Shown here piece after piece: positions 26,945-38,000 of a DNA stretch of 64,000 nucleotides. The notes beneath the pieces were generated by a model that made no database searches, was not told the DNA's origin, and worked only from the letters and a program-made list of their open reading frames with translations. The DNA is taken from positions 62,001-126,000 of the forward strand of contig NZ_JAGUCN010000010.1 of NCBI RefSeq assembly GCF_018271975.1, read 5' to 3'. The position numbers and the translations under genes are program-made. Source of the stretch: Carboxylicivirga mesophila (GTDB lineage: Bacteria > Bacteroidota > Bacteroidia > Bacteroidales > Marinilabiliaceae). Numbering within the stretch: position 1 is the stretch's first letter; each line of letters begins with the position of its first letter.

Positions 26945-27919
26945 ATGACTAAACTAAAAAAATTCAGATATATAATTGCATTAAGTTGCATAAGCTTATT
27001 GTTTATCCAGTGTTCAGATGATGAGACGGTTAATTTAGGCGATAAGCCAGTGGCTGATTTTACTGCCGATGATGATGATATGACAGTAGAAGTAGGTACA
27101 ATTGTAACTTTTACAGATGCTTCAACCAATGATCCTTATTTATATACATGGCGAATTCCAGGTGGAAATCCGACATATGATAATAAAAGTAGTGTTGCTG
27201 TGGAGTTTCTGGCAGAGGGTGAACAACCCATTACTTTAACAGTTCGAAACGATGCTGGTGCCGATGAAATAACTAAAATTGTAACCGTCAATCCTCTTGT
27301 TATTCCTGATTTGGAAGGAGTAACTCCAACTGTTAAAATGACTTTCGATAATAATATTGAAAATAGTGGATCAGCTGGTGGTACAGGATCTGGAGGATCA
27401 TCGACTTACGAGCCAAGATCAAAGTTTGGTGGTATGGCATTAAAACTTAATGGAACTGCAGGTCAGGATGTACTGTTGGATAATTACAAAGGTGTAAATG
27501 GTAGTAACGCTCGTACAGTAGCTTGTTGGGTAAAAACTGATGCAACAGCAACAACTGCCCTTGTACATTGGGGAGCCGCGGGTACATATAGTCGTGCTTC
27601 ATTTAAGTTGCAGAATTCAGGTGTCATTCGATTCGAATGGCAAGGTGGTGGTATGAATGCTGCTACTCCTGTTAATGATAATGCCTGGCACCACGTTGCT
27701 TATACTTATGATGGCAGCACTGTTAAGCTATATGTTGATGGGGTACTAGATGCATCAGTTGCATCCTCCACGATTAATACCGGTGTTGCTGGCGAAACAG
27801 GTATTTATATAGGATCACAATTAGGAGGTTCGAGATACATTGGTCTAATCGACGATGTACGTATCTATGAAACAGCATTGGATGTTGATCAAATTAGCTT
27901 CTTAGCAGGTATTCACTAG
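26945..27919 (+). CDS. PKD-LamG surface lipoprotein, probable surface glycan-binding protein
   Basis: A 324-residue lipoprotein (lipid Cys23 in LLFIQC followed by SDDE, a surface-export-like acidic patch). Residues ~35-115 are a PKD domain (KPVADFTADDDD, VTFTDASTNDPYLYTW, ITLTVRNDAG). Residues ~120-324 are a LamG/concanavalin-like domain (GVNGSNARTVACWVKTD, WHHVAYTYDGSTVKLYVDG, IGLIDDVRIYETAL). The position just after SusD is where SusE/SusF-type surface glycan-binding proteins sit, so a non-catalytic ligand-binding role is inferred. The ATG at 26945 follows a GTG one codon upstream. Confidence 0.85.
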   Translation: MTKLKKFRYIIALSCISLLFIQCSDDETVNLGDKPVADFTADDDDMTVEVGTIVTFTDASTNDPYLYTWRIPGGNPTYDNKSSVAVEFLAEGEQPITLTVRNDAGADEITKIVTVNPLVIPDLEGVTPTVKMTFDNNIENSGSAGGTGSGGSSTYEPRSKFGGMALKLNGTAGQDVLLDNYKGVNGSNARTVACWVKTDATATTALVHWGAAGTYSRASFKLQNSGVIRFEWQGGGMNAATPVNDNAWHHVAYTYDGSTVKLYVDGVLDASVASSTINTGVAGETGIYIGSQLGGSRYIGLIDDVRIYETALDVDQISFLAGIH

Positions 27920-27960
27920 TGTAACGGAATTTCTTTTATAAAAGGATCTGACAAAAAGTG

Positions 27961-28001
27961 AGTATGGAATTACATACGCTTTATTTATGTAATTCCATGC
28001 T
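27961..28001 (+). promoter_or_regulatory. Strong intercistronic stem-loop
   Basis: AGTATGGAATTACATA pairs with TATGTAATTCCATGCT (16 pairs, one G-U) around a 9-nt loop. The flanks CAAAAAGT and ACTTTTG could extend it. It lies between the PKD-LamG gene and the next gene and lacks a following T-tract. Confidence 0.7.
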
Positions 28002-28031
28002 TCTGACTTTTGAGGCCTAAAAAATAATCCC

Positions 28032-29741
28032 ATGAAAAATGATTATTCCTTAAAATACTATATGAAGTTATACAAGTTTAAAATGCTTGGTGCAATTGCT
28101 TTAATGCTTATGTTTTGCCAGTGTAATAAGGCAGGTATATCAGAAGAAAGCATAAACGAAGAAGTGCCAGTTGTATCAGACACACTAACTCTTACTACCA
28201 ACGAAAGCTTTTTTTCTCCTGTTGGAACCTTAAGGGCTCATCTGGTTGATAAAACCTCAGGTGAAGAATATAATAAGTTTGAATATTACGACTATATCTA
28301 TAACTGGAAACAACTTAATGACACTATCTTATTTGGGGTGACCATTGAAAAGGAAGGAAATCTTTTTATACATCCTGAAATGAGTGTTGCCGATACCCAG
28401 GATGGCTCTGAACTATACGTCTACCTAAACGATGAACGGAAATCGCTTACTATCACTTCAACTGGAGGTGATAATAAATATGAAATTCAGAATGGGGCTG
28501 AATTTACTGATGTGAAACCAGGTTTTTACATGGTGAAGCTTCAGATAAAAATGGCAAAAAGCGAAGGGGCTGATATTGGCCGACTGAAAAATGTACACCT
28601 GGTTGGTTCAGCTGCAAAAGATGCAAAAATTGAAATGCGTCGATATCGACCATTTGCTGTGCATGGCAAGTGGCAGACTGAAAGTACTAATCCTGTTGAA
28701 ATAAGTGTGCATGAGTTGACCGTTATGAATACAACCGTTAACTGTTATCAACCAATAACAACTCCTTTCGGTTATACCGGATCACCATGGTCGTTAAATA
28801 CTGTAACATTTGGCGGGTACAACTTTTCATTGTGGTCCTATGGGCAGAATGACCCGGTACCACCTTTTTACCAGGAGAGTCATTTAATTGCGGTTGGACC
28901 AGGCCTTACATTTGGTTCGTATGGTCATGAGGGTACAGGGGTAAAACCACGAGGTCCGCATCCTTATGTGGGAATTGATACCAATACACAGCTTATTGCT
29001 GTTAGAATGCAGCCGGGAGAAGTCTATAATACGTATTGGAGTTATTACTTAGATCCTGTTGATAGCCATTGGAAACTTTATGGATGTGGCAAAAAGTACA
29101 ATAAGACAGGAGTCATTAAGTACCTGGAGACAGGTACATTTGTTGAAGTCGCAGGAGCCGCATCTACCGAGCGAAGTGGCCATGAGTTGAGAGAAACCCA
29201 ATACAGAGGCTGGCAGATGGATACAGATAAAAACTGGTATCCAATAAATAAACTGATTGGAAGTTCTTCGGTTAATGAACTTAGTTATCGTAATTGGCGT
29301 ACTGTCGGTAATAAATTTTCGATGCAGATGGGAGGATGGGGTGAAGTCGGAACACCTGCAATAACAGTTACATTGAGCAATCCGGATGCCGTGCCTTATT
29401 ACCTGAAAGGAGAGTATCTGGCTGAATTATACATGATGCCTGCCACGTTTGAAGATGGTACTGCCGAAAACATTAAAGCCAATTCGGCTGAATTACCATT
29501 GAACATTACAGATTTAGGAACTAACGCTCAGGGATACCTGTTTTGGGGCAGGGAAGAAGGCTTAACAAAAGAGGACAAGTGGGAAAACAATAAATCTATT
29601 GAACTGGCGTCTGGAAATCAATCCATATTCCTTGACGGACTAGAGGCCGATACAGAGTATTATTATCGAATTAAAATTAAGAATGATCAAGGTATTACAT
29701 GGTCTTTCGATACACAAAAGTTCAGGACTTTAACTGAATAG
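28032..29741 (+). CDS. DUF3472-like secreted lipoprotein with C-terminal Fn3-like domain
   Basis: A 569-residue lipoprotein (lipid Cys29 or Cys31 after [14 protein letters not shown]). Its N-terminal ~160 residues are a beta-rich module ([20 protein letters not shown]) similar to DUF5077. The middle (about 220-470) resembles DUF3472: [50 protein letters not shown]. The last ~90 residues look like a fibronectin type III domain ([21 protein letters not shown]). The DUF assignments are from memory of family features and need a profile search. Starts at 28062 or 28083 are also possible. In this PUL it probably binds or processes the glycan at the surface. Confidence 0.7.
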   Translation: MKNDYSLKYYMKLYKFKMLGAIALMLMFCQCNKAGISEESINEEVPVVSDTLTLTTNESFFSPVGTLRAHLVDKTSGEEYNKFEYYDYIYNWKQLNDTILFGVTIEKEGNLFIHPEMSVADTQDGSELYVYLNDERKSLTITSTGGDNKYEIQNGAEFTDVKPGFYMVKLQIKMAKSEGADIGRLKNVHLVGSAAKDAKIEMRRYRPFAVHGKWQTESTNPVEISVHELTVMNTTVNCYQPITTPFGYTGSPWSLNTVTFGGYNFSLWSYGQNDPVPPFYQESHLIAVGPGLTFGSYGHEGTGVKPRGPHPYVGIDTNTQLIAVRMQPGEVYNTYWSYYLDPVDSHWKLYGCGKKYNKTGVIKYLETGTFVEVAGAASTERSGHELRETQYRGWQMDTDKNWYPINKLIGSSSVNELSYRNWRTVGNKFSMQMGGWGEVGTPAITVTLSNPDAVPYYLKGEYLAELYMMPATFEDGTAENIKANSAELPLNITDLGTNAQGYLFWGREEGLTKEDKWENNKSIELASGNQSIFLDGLEADTEYYYRIKIKNDQGITWSFDTQKFRTLTE

Positions 29742-29797
29742 GAATATTAGCTGCTCAAGAATTGTAAGAATTTAAAATTAATATCAGAACCAGTAGA

Positions 29798-31360
29798 ATG
29801 AGAACGATTACACTATTAGCGTTGGTTGCATTGTTTACAATTTCATTAAATGGATGCTTTACGACTAACACGAAGCAAGCAAATGAAGCCGATAAGCCAA
29901 ATATCATCTATATTCTTGCAGATGACCTGGGTTATGGAGAATTAGGCTGTTATGGGCAAAAACTGATTGAAACACCAAATATCGATGCACTTGCAGCAAG
30001 TGGAATGCTTTTTAAACAGCATTATTCAGGCGCTCCGGTATGTGCGCCATCGCGTTGCGTTTTATTGACAGGTAAGCATATGGGACATTCCTATGTGCGC
30101 GGAAATGATGAATGGAAAGAGCGGGGTGATGTGTGGAATTACAGAGCCCAAATCGCCGATTCAACACTTGAAGGACAAAGGCCGTTGCCCATAGAAACAC
30201 AAACAATTGGCAGGCTCTTACAGTCAAGTGGTTATAAAACGGCAGTTGTAGGAAAATGGGGACTGGGAGCCCCACATACAGATGGTATTCCTACAAAGCA
30301 GGGGTTTGATTATTTCTTTGGATATAATTGCCAGCGTCAGGCGCATACCTATTACCCGGTGCATCTTTATGAAAATGAAAACCGGTTTTATCTGAATAAT
30401 GATACTGTAGCTCCGGGAACAAAGTTAGCTGAAGGTGCTGATCCATATGATATTGATAATTATAAACCATATAATTTAAATGAATATACACCTGATGTAA
30501 TGTTTGGTCGCATCACCAATTTTATTGAAAACTCTAAGGATGAACCTTTCTTTCTGTATTGGGCAACACCCATACCGCATGCTCCTATCCAGGCCCCTCG
30601 GCATTGGGTAGATTATTATACACAAAAGTTTGGCGATGAAGAGCCTTATGATGGTAAACGAGGCTATTTCCCACATCGCTATCCACATGCTGGTTATGCT
30701 GCTATGGTATCATATCTGGATGAGCGTGTTGGCCAGCTTATTACACAGTTAAAAGAACTGGGATTATATGAAAATACTGTTATCATGTTCAGTTCTGATA
30801 ATGGTCCTACATATAATGGAGGGACAGATTCACCTTGGTTTAACAGCGGAGGTCCGTTCAACAGTGAGTATGGCAGTGGCAAAGGCTTTTTGCATGAAGG
30901 AGGGATTCGTGTGCCAATGATTGCAGCCTGGCCAGACCATATCAAAGCAGGTTCGGAAAGCGGACATATATCAGCATTCTGGGATGTGCTGCCGACCTTA
31001 TGTGATATAGGAGGTGTTGAAAAGCCGAAAGATACAGACGGAATAAGTTTCTTACCGGAATTAATGGGTGAAAAACAGAAGGAGCATCAGTACCTGTATT
31101 GGGAATACCCTGAATACGGCGGGCAGCTTGCCGTTCGTGTTGGCCAGTTTAAAGCAATTTGTAAAAACGTTAGGAAGGAAAACAATACACAATTTGAATT
31201 ATATAATCTGGAGCTGGATCCGCAAGAACAAAATAACATAGCAGCCAGGCACCCTGAAATTTTGGCTCGAGTTCGCCAGATTTTAGAAGATGAACATATT
31301 GAATCCTGGAACAACCGTTGGAAGTTTAAGCAATTAGGTGATAGCATAATCAAAGAGTAA
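29798..31360 (+). CDS. S1-family sulfatase (lipoprotein) 1
   Basis: A 520-residue type I sulfatase. It has a lipobox (ISLNGC, Cys20), metal residues in YILADDLGYGELGCYG, the formylglycine motif CAPSR with Cys82 as the residue matured by an anaerobic-type or FGE enzyme, and a second metal site in MFSSDNGPTY. It hydrolyses a sulfate ester of a glycan, probably at the outer membrane. The usual GKWHLG reads GKWGLG here, a known subfamily variant that may indicate a different substrate position. The distinct spacing YNCQRQAHTYYPVHLYEN is also subfamily-specific. It is the first of three sulfatases in this PUL. Confidence 0.95.
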   Translation: MRTITLLALVALFTISLNGCFTTNTKQANEADKPNIIYILADDLGYGELGCYGQKLIETPNIDALAASGMLFKQHYSGAPVCAPSRCVLLTGKHMGHSYVRGNDEWKERGDVWNYRAQIADSTLEGQRPLPIETQTIGRLLQSSGYKTAVVGKWGLGAPHTDGIPTKQGFDYFFGYNCQRQAHTYYPVHLYENENRFYLNNDTVAPGTKLAEGADPYDIDNYKPYNLNEYTPDVMFGRITNFIENSKDEPFFLYWATPIPHAPIQAPRHWVDYYTQKFGDEEPYDGKRGYFPHRYPHAGYAAMVSYLDERVGQLITQLKELGLYENTVIMFSSDNGPTYNGGTDSPWFNSGGPFNSEYGSGKGFLHEGGIRVPMIAAWPDHIKAGSESGHISAFWDVLPTLCDIGGVEKPKDTDGISFLPELMGEKQKEHQYLYWEYPEYGGQLAVRVGQFKAICKNVRKENNTQFELYNLELDPQEQNNIAARHPEILARVRQILEDEHIESWNNRWKFKQLGDSIIKE

Positions 31361-31394
31361 TTGCCTCTGCTTTTTAAACACTAAATCAATTTCG

Positions 31395-33593
31395 ATGAGA
31401 AAAAATCTACATAAAGCTATATTCCTGATAGGAATTATTGCCATAAGTATAATATATGCTTGTAGTAATGATGAATCAATTGAGGTTGAGATACCTAAAT
31501 TTGAATACATACCAGGTGATCCGGATGAGATTATAAATGGCGATCCGGAAAAAGTGAGCATTAATAGTTTGGAATTGCATGTCAACCATACTGAACGAGC
31601 TTCACAGCCCCTGAGTATGGCATTTGACGGAGATTTATCAACCAAGTATCACAGCCCGTGGATTACGGATAATCCACCAACTGAATTTCCTGTTGTTATA
31701 ACGGCAACATTTCCCGATAATGCTCCATCTTTTGAGTTTATTTATTACTGGCCGCGTCAGGTTGGGAGTAACGGTAGGATTAAAAAGGGTACAGTAAAGG
31801 TATCAACAAAAGATGATCCTGAGAATTTCATCAACATCTTTGAAATGGATTATGCCGATGATCCTGCACCCAAAAAGATAAAGATACCTGCACAATACCA
31901 GGATAAAATTAAAAAGCTGGTTTTCGATATATCATCAGGTGTTGGAGATGTTGTTTCCATTCAGGAAATTGAATTTTATAATGAAGGGATTAGCATGGAT
32001 ATTCCTGATGCCTTCACCGATAAAAGCTGTTCTGCCATAAAAGCTGGCGTAGAGCGAGAAGCACTGGAATCGATATCTAATTCTGTGTTCCGAAACATAG
32101 CATTATCTCTTTATGATGAAACTTACGATGATCGTCGCATAAAAACGTACAAGAGTTACCCGCATCCTTCCATTCAAAGTAGCCTTAACAAAACATCAAC
32201 CTATGGTTTGCTTGATAATGTAACCGGGATCTATATTGCTCAAGGTGACGAACTTCTTGTTTTTGCGGAGGAACACAGTGATGAACTGGTGGTTCGGATA
32301 ATTGATCATGATGACGATAAAGGATCCGGATTTTCCGGTCAAAATTATGTACTCAAACCTGGTGTTAATAAAATAAAGGCTGAAATCAGTGGCTTGATTT
32401 ATTTGCTTTATCACAACAATTCGGATGAACAGGTTAAAGTCAACTTTGCGAATGGTCAGGTCAATGGATGCTTTGATATTGAGCAAAACACCAATGAGGA
32501 ATGGCAAGGTATGCTAAGTTCAGCAGTAAGTAATCGCATTGACTTGTTGGGTAAATATTCCCATATCATATTCAATACTGAGGACCTGAAAAAGTATACT
32601 CCGGATCCGACGCGCTTAATAGAAGTATATGATTCGATCGTGTGGCTCGAAGAACAGTTTTTGGGATTTTACAAATACAAGCGCACCAATAAATCAAGAA
32701 TGCTCTTTAGGTCTTCTCCTGCGGCTACCTATATGCATGCGACAAGTTTTCGGACAGAATATAATCCATCTACGATGCCTAAGTTGTGTGATGTTGATCG
32801 TTTAAGAACAACTGATATTTGGGGACCTGCTCACGAAGTAGGACATGTTAATCAGACCAGGCCAGGCTTTAGGTGGAAAAATATGGCTAACGAGAGCGTC
32901 CTGGGTGAGGTCTCAAATAATGTTTATTCATTATATGTGCAAGCGGCTTTTGGCAATCCGTCGCGCCTCGAAACGCAAGATAAATATATGGCAGCGTATA
33001 ATTCATTTATGGTTGAAGGTATGAAGCATATGGATGCAACTGGAGCCGTTGATAAGAAATACTTTTTTGAACAACTGGTTCATTTCTGGCAATTGGAGCT
33101 GTATTTTTCACAGGTATTGGGAATGGAAGATTTCTATAAAGACTTGCATGAGGAAATAAGGATTACGCCGGACCCTGAAAGGGGAGTTGAACATCATGAA
33201 TTTGCCTACCTGGCTAGTAAGATAAGTGGTTACGATTTGATCAGCTTTTTCGACCTGTGGGGGTATGATTTATCAGCTGATGTAAAAGCACGTATTGAGG
33301 AATTGGGGTATAGCGAACCCTCACAGCCCTTACACTATATCCGTGAGGCACTGGTGGATGTTTATAAAGGAAATAAGGCAATTGTTACCGGAACTGCTAA
33401 TCGTTACAACACAGGAGCAACATATACCTTTAATATGAATGGTTATGAGAATGTTGTTGCTTATGAAGTGTATGTAGATGATACCATAGTTCATGTCAAT
33501 ATAAACAATCAATTCTCGGTTAATTTACCTGAAGGATCTATTGCTGTATTGGCAATTGGTGCAGATAATAATAGAATGGAAGTGACATTTTAG
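31395..33593 (+). CDS. M60-like (enhancin-type) metallopeptidase lipoprotein
   Basis: A 732-residue lipoprotein (lipid Cys23 in IIYACSNDE). Residues ~60-200 look like a discoidin/F5-8C module (MAFDGDLSTKYHSPW, KLVFDISSGVGDVVSIQEIE). The catalytic M60-like domain contains PAHEVGHVNQTRPGF, giving the zinc gluzincin motif H480-E481-x-x-H484, with the third ligand probably Glu505 in GEVSNN. The C-terminal ~100 residues are a small beta domain. M60-like enzymes of Bacteroidota cleave O-glycosylated mucin-like proteins. Its presence among sulfatases suggests a sulfated glycoprotein ligand; that is inference. Confidence 0.9.
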   Translation: MRKNLHKAIFLIGIIAISIIYACSNDESIEVEIPKFEYIPGDPDEIINGDPEKVSINSLELHVNHTERASQPLSMAFDGDLSTKYHSPWITDNPPTEFPVVITATFPDNAPSFEFIYYWPRQVGSNGRIKKGTVKVSTKDDPENFINIFEMDYADDPAPKKIKIPAQYQDKIKKLVFDISSGVGDVVSIQEIEFYNEGISMDIPDAFTDKSCSAIKAGVEREALESISNSVFRNIALSLYDETYDDRRIKTYKSYPHPSIQSSLNKTSTYGLLDNVTGIYIAQGDELLVFAEEHSDELVVRIIDHDDDKGSGFSGQNYVLKPGVNKIKAEISGLIYLLYHNNSDEQVKVNFANGQVNGCFDIEQNTNEEWQGMLSSAVSNRIDLLGKYSHIIFNTEDLKKYTPDPTRLIEVYDSIVWLEEQFLGFYKYKRTNKSRMLFRSSPAATYMHATSFRTEYNPSTMPKLCDVDRLRTTDIWGPAHEVGHVNQTRPGFRWKNMANESVLGEVSNNVYSLYVQAAFGNPSRLETQDKYMAAYNSFMVEGMKHMDATGAVDKKYFFEQLVHFWQLELYFSQVLGMEDFYKDLHEEIRITPDPERGVEHHEFAYLASKISGYDLISFFDLWGYDLSADVKARIEELGYSEPSQPLHYIREALVDVYKGNKAIVTGTANRYNTGATYTFNMNGYENVVAYEVYVDDTIVHVNINNQFSVNLPEGSIAVLAIGADNNRMEVTF

Positions 33594-33918
33594 TTGGCTC
33601 ATTCTTCATACTCTTCCTAACACTTTGAGTGTGTAGAACCAAGATTACGTTGATATTCCTCCATTAATACAGGATAAGGAGTTATCAGCGCTGGACATCC
33701 TATATCCAAAATTTGAAAGAAAAAATAGTCATTAATATCATTTATTCATCCCTAATTGGCAGAAAATAAAGCACTTCTGTGATGTGGGGTAGTAATTATA
33801 AATCATTGAAAATAATGGCTGACATCACTCTGGTAATGGATGAATTTAAAAGGGAATAGCCCCAAAATCATCCAGGCCATGTTGGTGTCGGCTGCATCAA
33901 ACCCTTATTTTATAATCC
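33594..33918 (+). other. 325-bp intergenic gap inside the PUL
   Basis: AT-rich, with no credible reading frame. ACACTTTGAGTGT (33619-33631) is a small imperfect palindrome. No TAnnTTTG box is clear. The length, unusual within this locus, suggests an internal promoter for the LamG-T9SS gene downstream, but nothing definite is visible. Confidence 0.4.
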
Positions 33919-34911
33919 ATGAAAAAAATTTACAAAATGAGAAAAGTGAGTGTATTTAGAAAAGTGGCATTAATTGTTGCAATGGTATCGGTAGGCTTTG
34001 TTACAAGTTATGGACAATTAGCAAGTTATAACTTCAGTGGAAATCTGAATGATGACGGTTCAAATGCCATTACTGCCGTTTCCAACTATGGAGCGCCTGT
34101 TTTTGGCAATGATAAGGACGGAACCGCCAGCAGTGCCTGGGAAGCCCCTGGTGAAACGCTTAAGTACTTATCAATAACAGGATATAAAGGTATTGGAGGG
34201 GATGGCCAAAGGACGGTAGCTGCCTGGTTTAAAACCCCTTCATCGGGGCCATCAAGAAAGTCCATAGTAGCGTGGGGGACTAACAGCGGTAAACAAATGT
34301 TTAATGTGATGATTCATAATGCCACTGGTACAATTAGGATTGAAGCAGGAGCTTGTAACGTGCAATCAACTGTATCAGGCTTAAACGATGATCAATGGCA
34401 CCATGTTGCCGTTACCTACAATCCTGTTGATGGGCCAGCTGTTCAGGATGTCAAAATTTATGTGGATGGTGTATTTACGCCTATTAATATAAACGCTTCT
34501 TATAATCCTGCTCAAACTATAGAAACTGTAGTTAACCAGGATGTTCGCATTGGAGCAGCGGAATACAGCAATAATTATTTTTGGACAGGAATGCTGGATG
34601 GAGTCAGGATCTATGATGTTGCACTGTCGGCCAGTGAAATCACCGCTTTGCATGGTGTATCAACTGATTTATATGACGATAAAATAAATGCCTGGTGTGA
34701 AGTATTTTCTACCGGCAATGGTATAAATATTTCTTCAGAGCGCTCGACTTCGTTATCGATCTATTCTGTTAATGGACAGAATATTTATAAAGCAGATATC
34801 GAAGCCGGGCAAACAGTTATTAACCCAAATGTAATCAATGGGATTTACCTGGTTAAGATTGAAGATGGTACTGGGAAAATTCTGGTTCGGAAAGTAGCAT
34901 TATCCAGATAA
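33919..34911 (+). CDS. LamG-domain protein secreted by T9SS
   Basis: A 330-residue exported protein with signal peptide (KVALIVAMVSVGFVTSYGQ), a LamG/concanavalin-like domain over ~30-250 (YKGIGGDGQRTVAAWFKTPS, WHHVAVTYNPVDG, VRIYDVALSASEITAL), and a C-terminal type IX secretion sorting domain (LSIYSVNGQNIYKA, NGIYLVKIEDGTGKILVRKV). It would be exported through T9SS and either attached to the surface or released. The LamG fold suggests carbohydrate binding. No catalytic residues are recognised. A second start at 33937 is possible. Confidence 0.87.
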   Translation: MKKIYKMRKVSVFRKVALIVAMVSVGFVTSYGQLASYNFSGNLNDDGSNAITAVSNYGAPVFGNDKDGTASSAWEAPGETLKYLSITGYKGIGGDGQRTVAAWFKTPSSGPSRKSIVAWGTNSGKQMFNVMIHNATGTIRIEAGACNVQSTVSGLNDDQWHHVAVTYNPVDGPAVQDVKIYVDGVFTPININASYNPAQTIETVVNQDVRIGAAEYSNNYFWTGMLDGVRIYDVALSASEITALHGVSTDLYDDKINAWCEVFSTGNGINISSERSTSLSIYSVNGQNIYKADIEAGQTVINPNVINGIYLVKIEDGTGKILVRKVALSR

Positions 34912-34953
34912 CAGGTATGATTAGATAGAGTTTCTTGAGTGGATTCATGCAAA

Positions 34954-34981
34954 GCCGGAAAAGAGAAAGCTCTTTTCCGGC
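34954..34981 (+). promoter_or_regulatory. Perfect 12-bp stem-loop before the propeller gene
   Basis: GCCGGAAAAGAG pairs perfectly with CTCTTTTCCGGC around AAAG, 43 bases after the preceding stop and 22 bases before the ATG at 35004. No T-tract follows. It also argues against an upstream in-frame start at 34935, which would place it inside the coding region. Confidence 0.7.
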
Positions 34982-35003
34982 GCATGAGAAAAACAATAAT
35001 GAT

Positions 35004-38000
35004 ATGAAGAGTTATAAATTGTGGAGTGTGATGTTGCCACTACTTGCCTTTATAGTGGTTGGTAAATTATTAAACTTTAATCGTAAAGTATCAACAAGCG
35101 ATAATAGTACGGAACATTCAGATTTGCCAGTTTGGATTGATATGATGGAGCAGCCTGATGTGAACATGCAGGAGGCGCGTGATGCTTTTGATGCCTATTG
35201 GTCAAACCACGAGCATTATCAGGGAGACCGACATAAGCAGTTTGAGCGTTGGTATGCCATCAACTCAAAGCGTAGCGATGAAAATGGACATCTGATACCG
35301 GCTAAAGCAGTAAGCAGCGCTTACAGAAATATGATGAATGCGGCAAATGCTGAAATGGAAGGGCATTGGTATTGCTATGGTCCGGTGAATGTAGGGCCTC
35401 GTAATGGAACCAAAAGAGATGGTGGCCGTGTTAAAGATATTCAGTTTCATCCCAGTGATCCTCAAACCTTGTATGTGTCCTGTTTCAAAAGTGGATTGTT
35501 CAAGACGATGGATGGGGGAGCCTCATGGGAACCCTTATGCGACAATATTCCTGAGCAGGTGTATGTGAGTGCCATCAAACCCTCAGAACCAAATACGATT
35601 TTAATTGGGACAGATATGGGGGTGTATATCACCAATGATGAGGGTGACACCTGGAATACGACCTCAATAACTACAGAAGTGAAGGCTTTATTGATTCAGC
35701 CGGGCAATGAAAATGTTATTATTGCTGGAGCTGGTAATGGTATTTACCGTTCTGCCAATGGTGGTGAATCCTGGAGCCTGGTGCAGGCATCCAGCAAAGT
35801 TGAAGACTTAAAACCTCATCCGACAAATCCGGATATTTTATATGCGGCCACCAATGGTGCCACCAGTCAGTTCTATCGTTCAACCGATGGTGGTGTCAGC
35901 TGGACAGAAAACACCTCATTCGGGCAAGGCTGTTTTATGAAAATAGCGGTTACTTCTGCAGCACCTGATCAGGTATTTGTATTAAATGCCAGAGACCATC
36001 TTGGTGATGACTCCTTTGAAGGCTTCTATAAATCAACCAATGCAGGAGTAAGTTTTACCAAGCAGTCAGGTACCACTCCTTGTATAACAGGCTATAAAGA
36101 TGATGGTGCTATTTCGAGGGGACAGCCCAACTATAATCTGTTTGTAGTGGTTGATCCTGCTGATGCATCCAAGGTATGGGCCGGTGGCGTTAAAAGTTGG
36201 AAATCAGAAGATGGCGGAAGCACCTGGACGCAATTTTTCAATGGAGTGACCACTGATGGGGATAATCTGCACATGGATCAGTTGAACTGGGCTTTTTCAC
36301 CACATAATAATGCCCTGTACGCTGCCAATGACGGAGGCATCTATTACCTGAATGACGCCAATCAGTTTCAGATGATAACCGATGGTTTGCCTATCGCCGA
36401 GGTGTATGAATGTACCCAAAGCCAGACAAAGAAAACAAACGTGGCTGGTGGTACTATGCATTGTGGGGTTAAACTCAATAATAATGGAGTGTGGTATACT
36501 CCCTGGGGCGGTGATGAAGCGACCTGTATTATAGACCCAACTGATGAACAATACGTATATCACCTGAAGTATGAAAAGGTGAGCCGTTCATCTAATGGTG
36601 GGTTTAACTACTCTAGAATTAATCCTGACAACACCGATCGTGGTGAGTATACCGGGACCGGTGTATTACATAAAAGCGATGTTAATACGCTTTTTGCCGG
36701 ATTTAAGCAGCTGCAACGAAGCAATAATGTGCGCGCTGCGTCAGTTAACTGGACTACCATTTCATCGTTTGCAGGAACGTCTAAGATACAGAAGGTAGAA
36801 CAGTCTGGAGCTAATGAGGATGTGTTTTATGTGGCCAGGGGAACAGAACTCTATCGCAGTGATAATATAAATGCTGCTACCCCATCGTACACCAATTTAA
36901 CGGGCAATCTGCCATTGTCAGGGGTGTCAGTCAATGATATTGCTGCTCTTTCAACTGATGAGAGTGTGGTTTTCATCCTGCAGGGTAGTAAGGTTTACCG
37001 CTCATCCAATAAGGGTGCTTCATGGACTGATTTAACCAGCAATCTGCCGGCAGTAGCTTTACTGGAGATGACGATTGATCAGACAGCCACTGAGGGCATC
37101 TATGTAGGAACCGATATAGGCGTGTTTTATAAAGAATCCGGCATGTCTGACTGGATCAACTTTTCCAATGGTTTACCGGCGGTTCGGGTGTCGGGTATGG
37201 ATATTTACTATGGTGATACTCGTGACGAAAGCCTGATTACCGTGTCCACCGATGGGCGTGGATTCTGGTGTTCGCCACTGCATGGAGTGGCTGTAGAAGC
37301 GCCTGTCGCCAACTTTGAAGCCAACTATGTGAATGCAGTGGTGGGCAGTTCAATACAGTTTACCGATTTAAGCACACAGCATCCACAGAGTTACCAGTGG
37401 CAGTTTGAAGGAGGTTCACCGGCTACCAGCCTGGACATTAATCCAATTGTTCGCTATGATACACCCGGTACTTATGAGGTAAGTCTCACGGTTGCCAATA
37501 GTGCCGGGACTGATACAAAAACGCTTACTGATTATATAACTGTGGCGTCCGAAGGGGGCGATCTGCAGGTGCACTATCAGTTTGATGGAGATGCACAGGA
37601 TGCCTCATTATACCATCGTGATGGATTGAATGCAGGCGTTGAATTTATTACTGATTCAAAGCATGGTGCAGTCGCTGACTTTAATGGAAGTGCGCATATT
37701 ACCGTACCTGGATACAGAGGGGAAGAAGGAACCAATGCCCGTACCATTAGTGCCTGGATTAAGACATCGACTAACAGCAAGGCCATAGCTGCCTGGGGTA
37801 AAGCAGCCACATCTACTAAATGGGCATTTCGCCTGGAGACAAACGGTGTTTTACGACTGGAGCCTGGCGGTGGTAATATCATCGGTAGTACCAATGTAGC
37901 TGATGGTCAGTGGCATCATGTGGCATGCGTGTTTGACGATGATGGCAGTCCTACAGTTGATGATGTTAAGCTGTTTGTTGATGGCATAGAGGAAGTTACC

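Noticed and set aside
34935-35003. Upstream start for the propeller protein.
   Set aside because: It would translate the hairpin at 34954-34981 and put charged residues before the signal segment.
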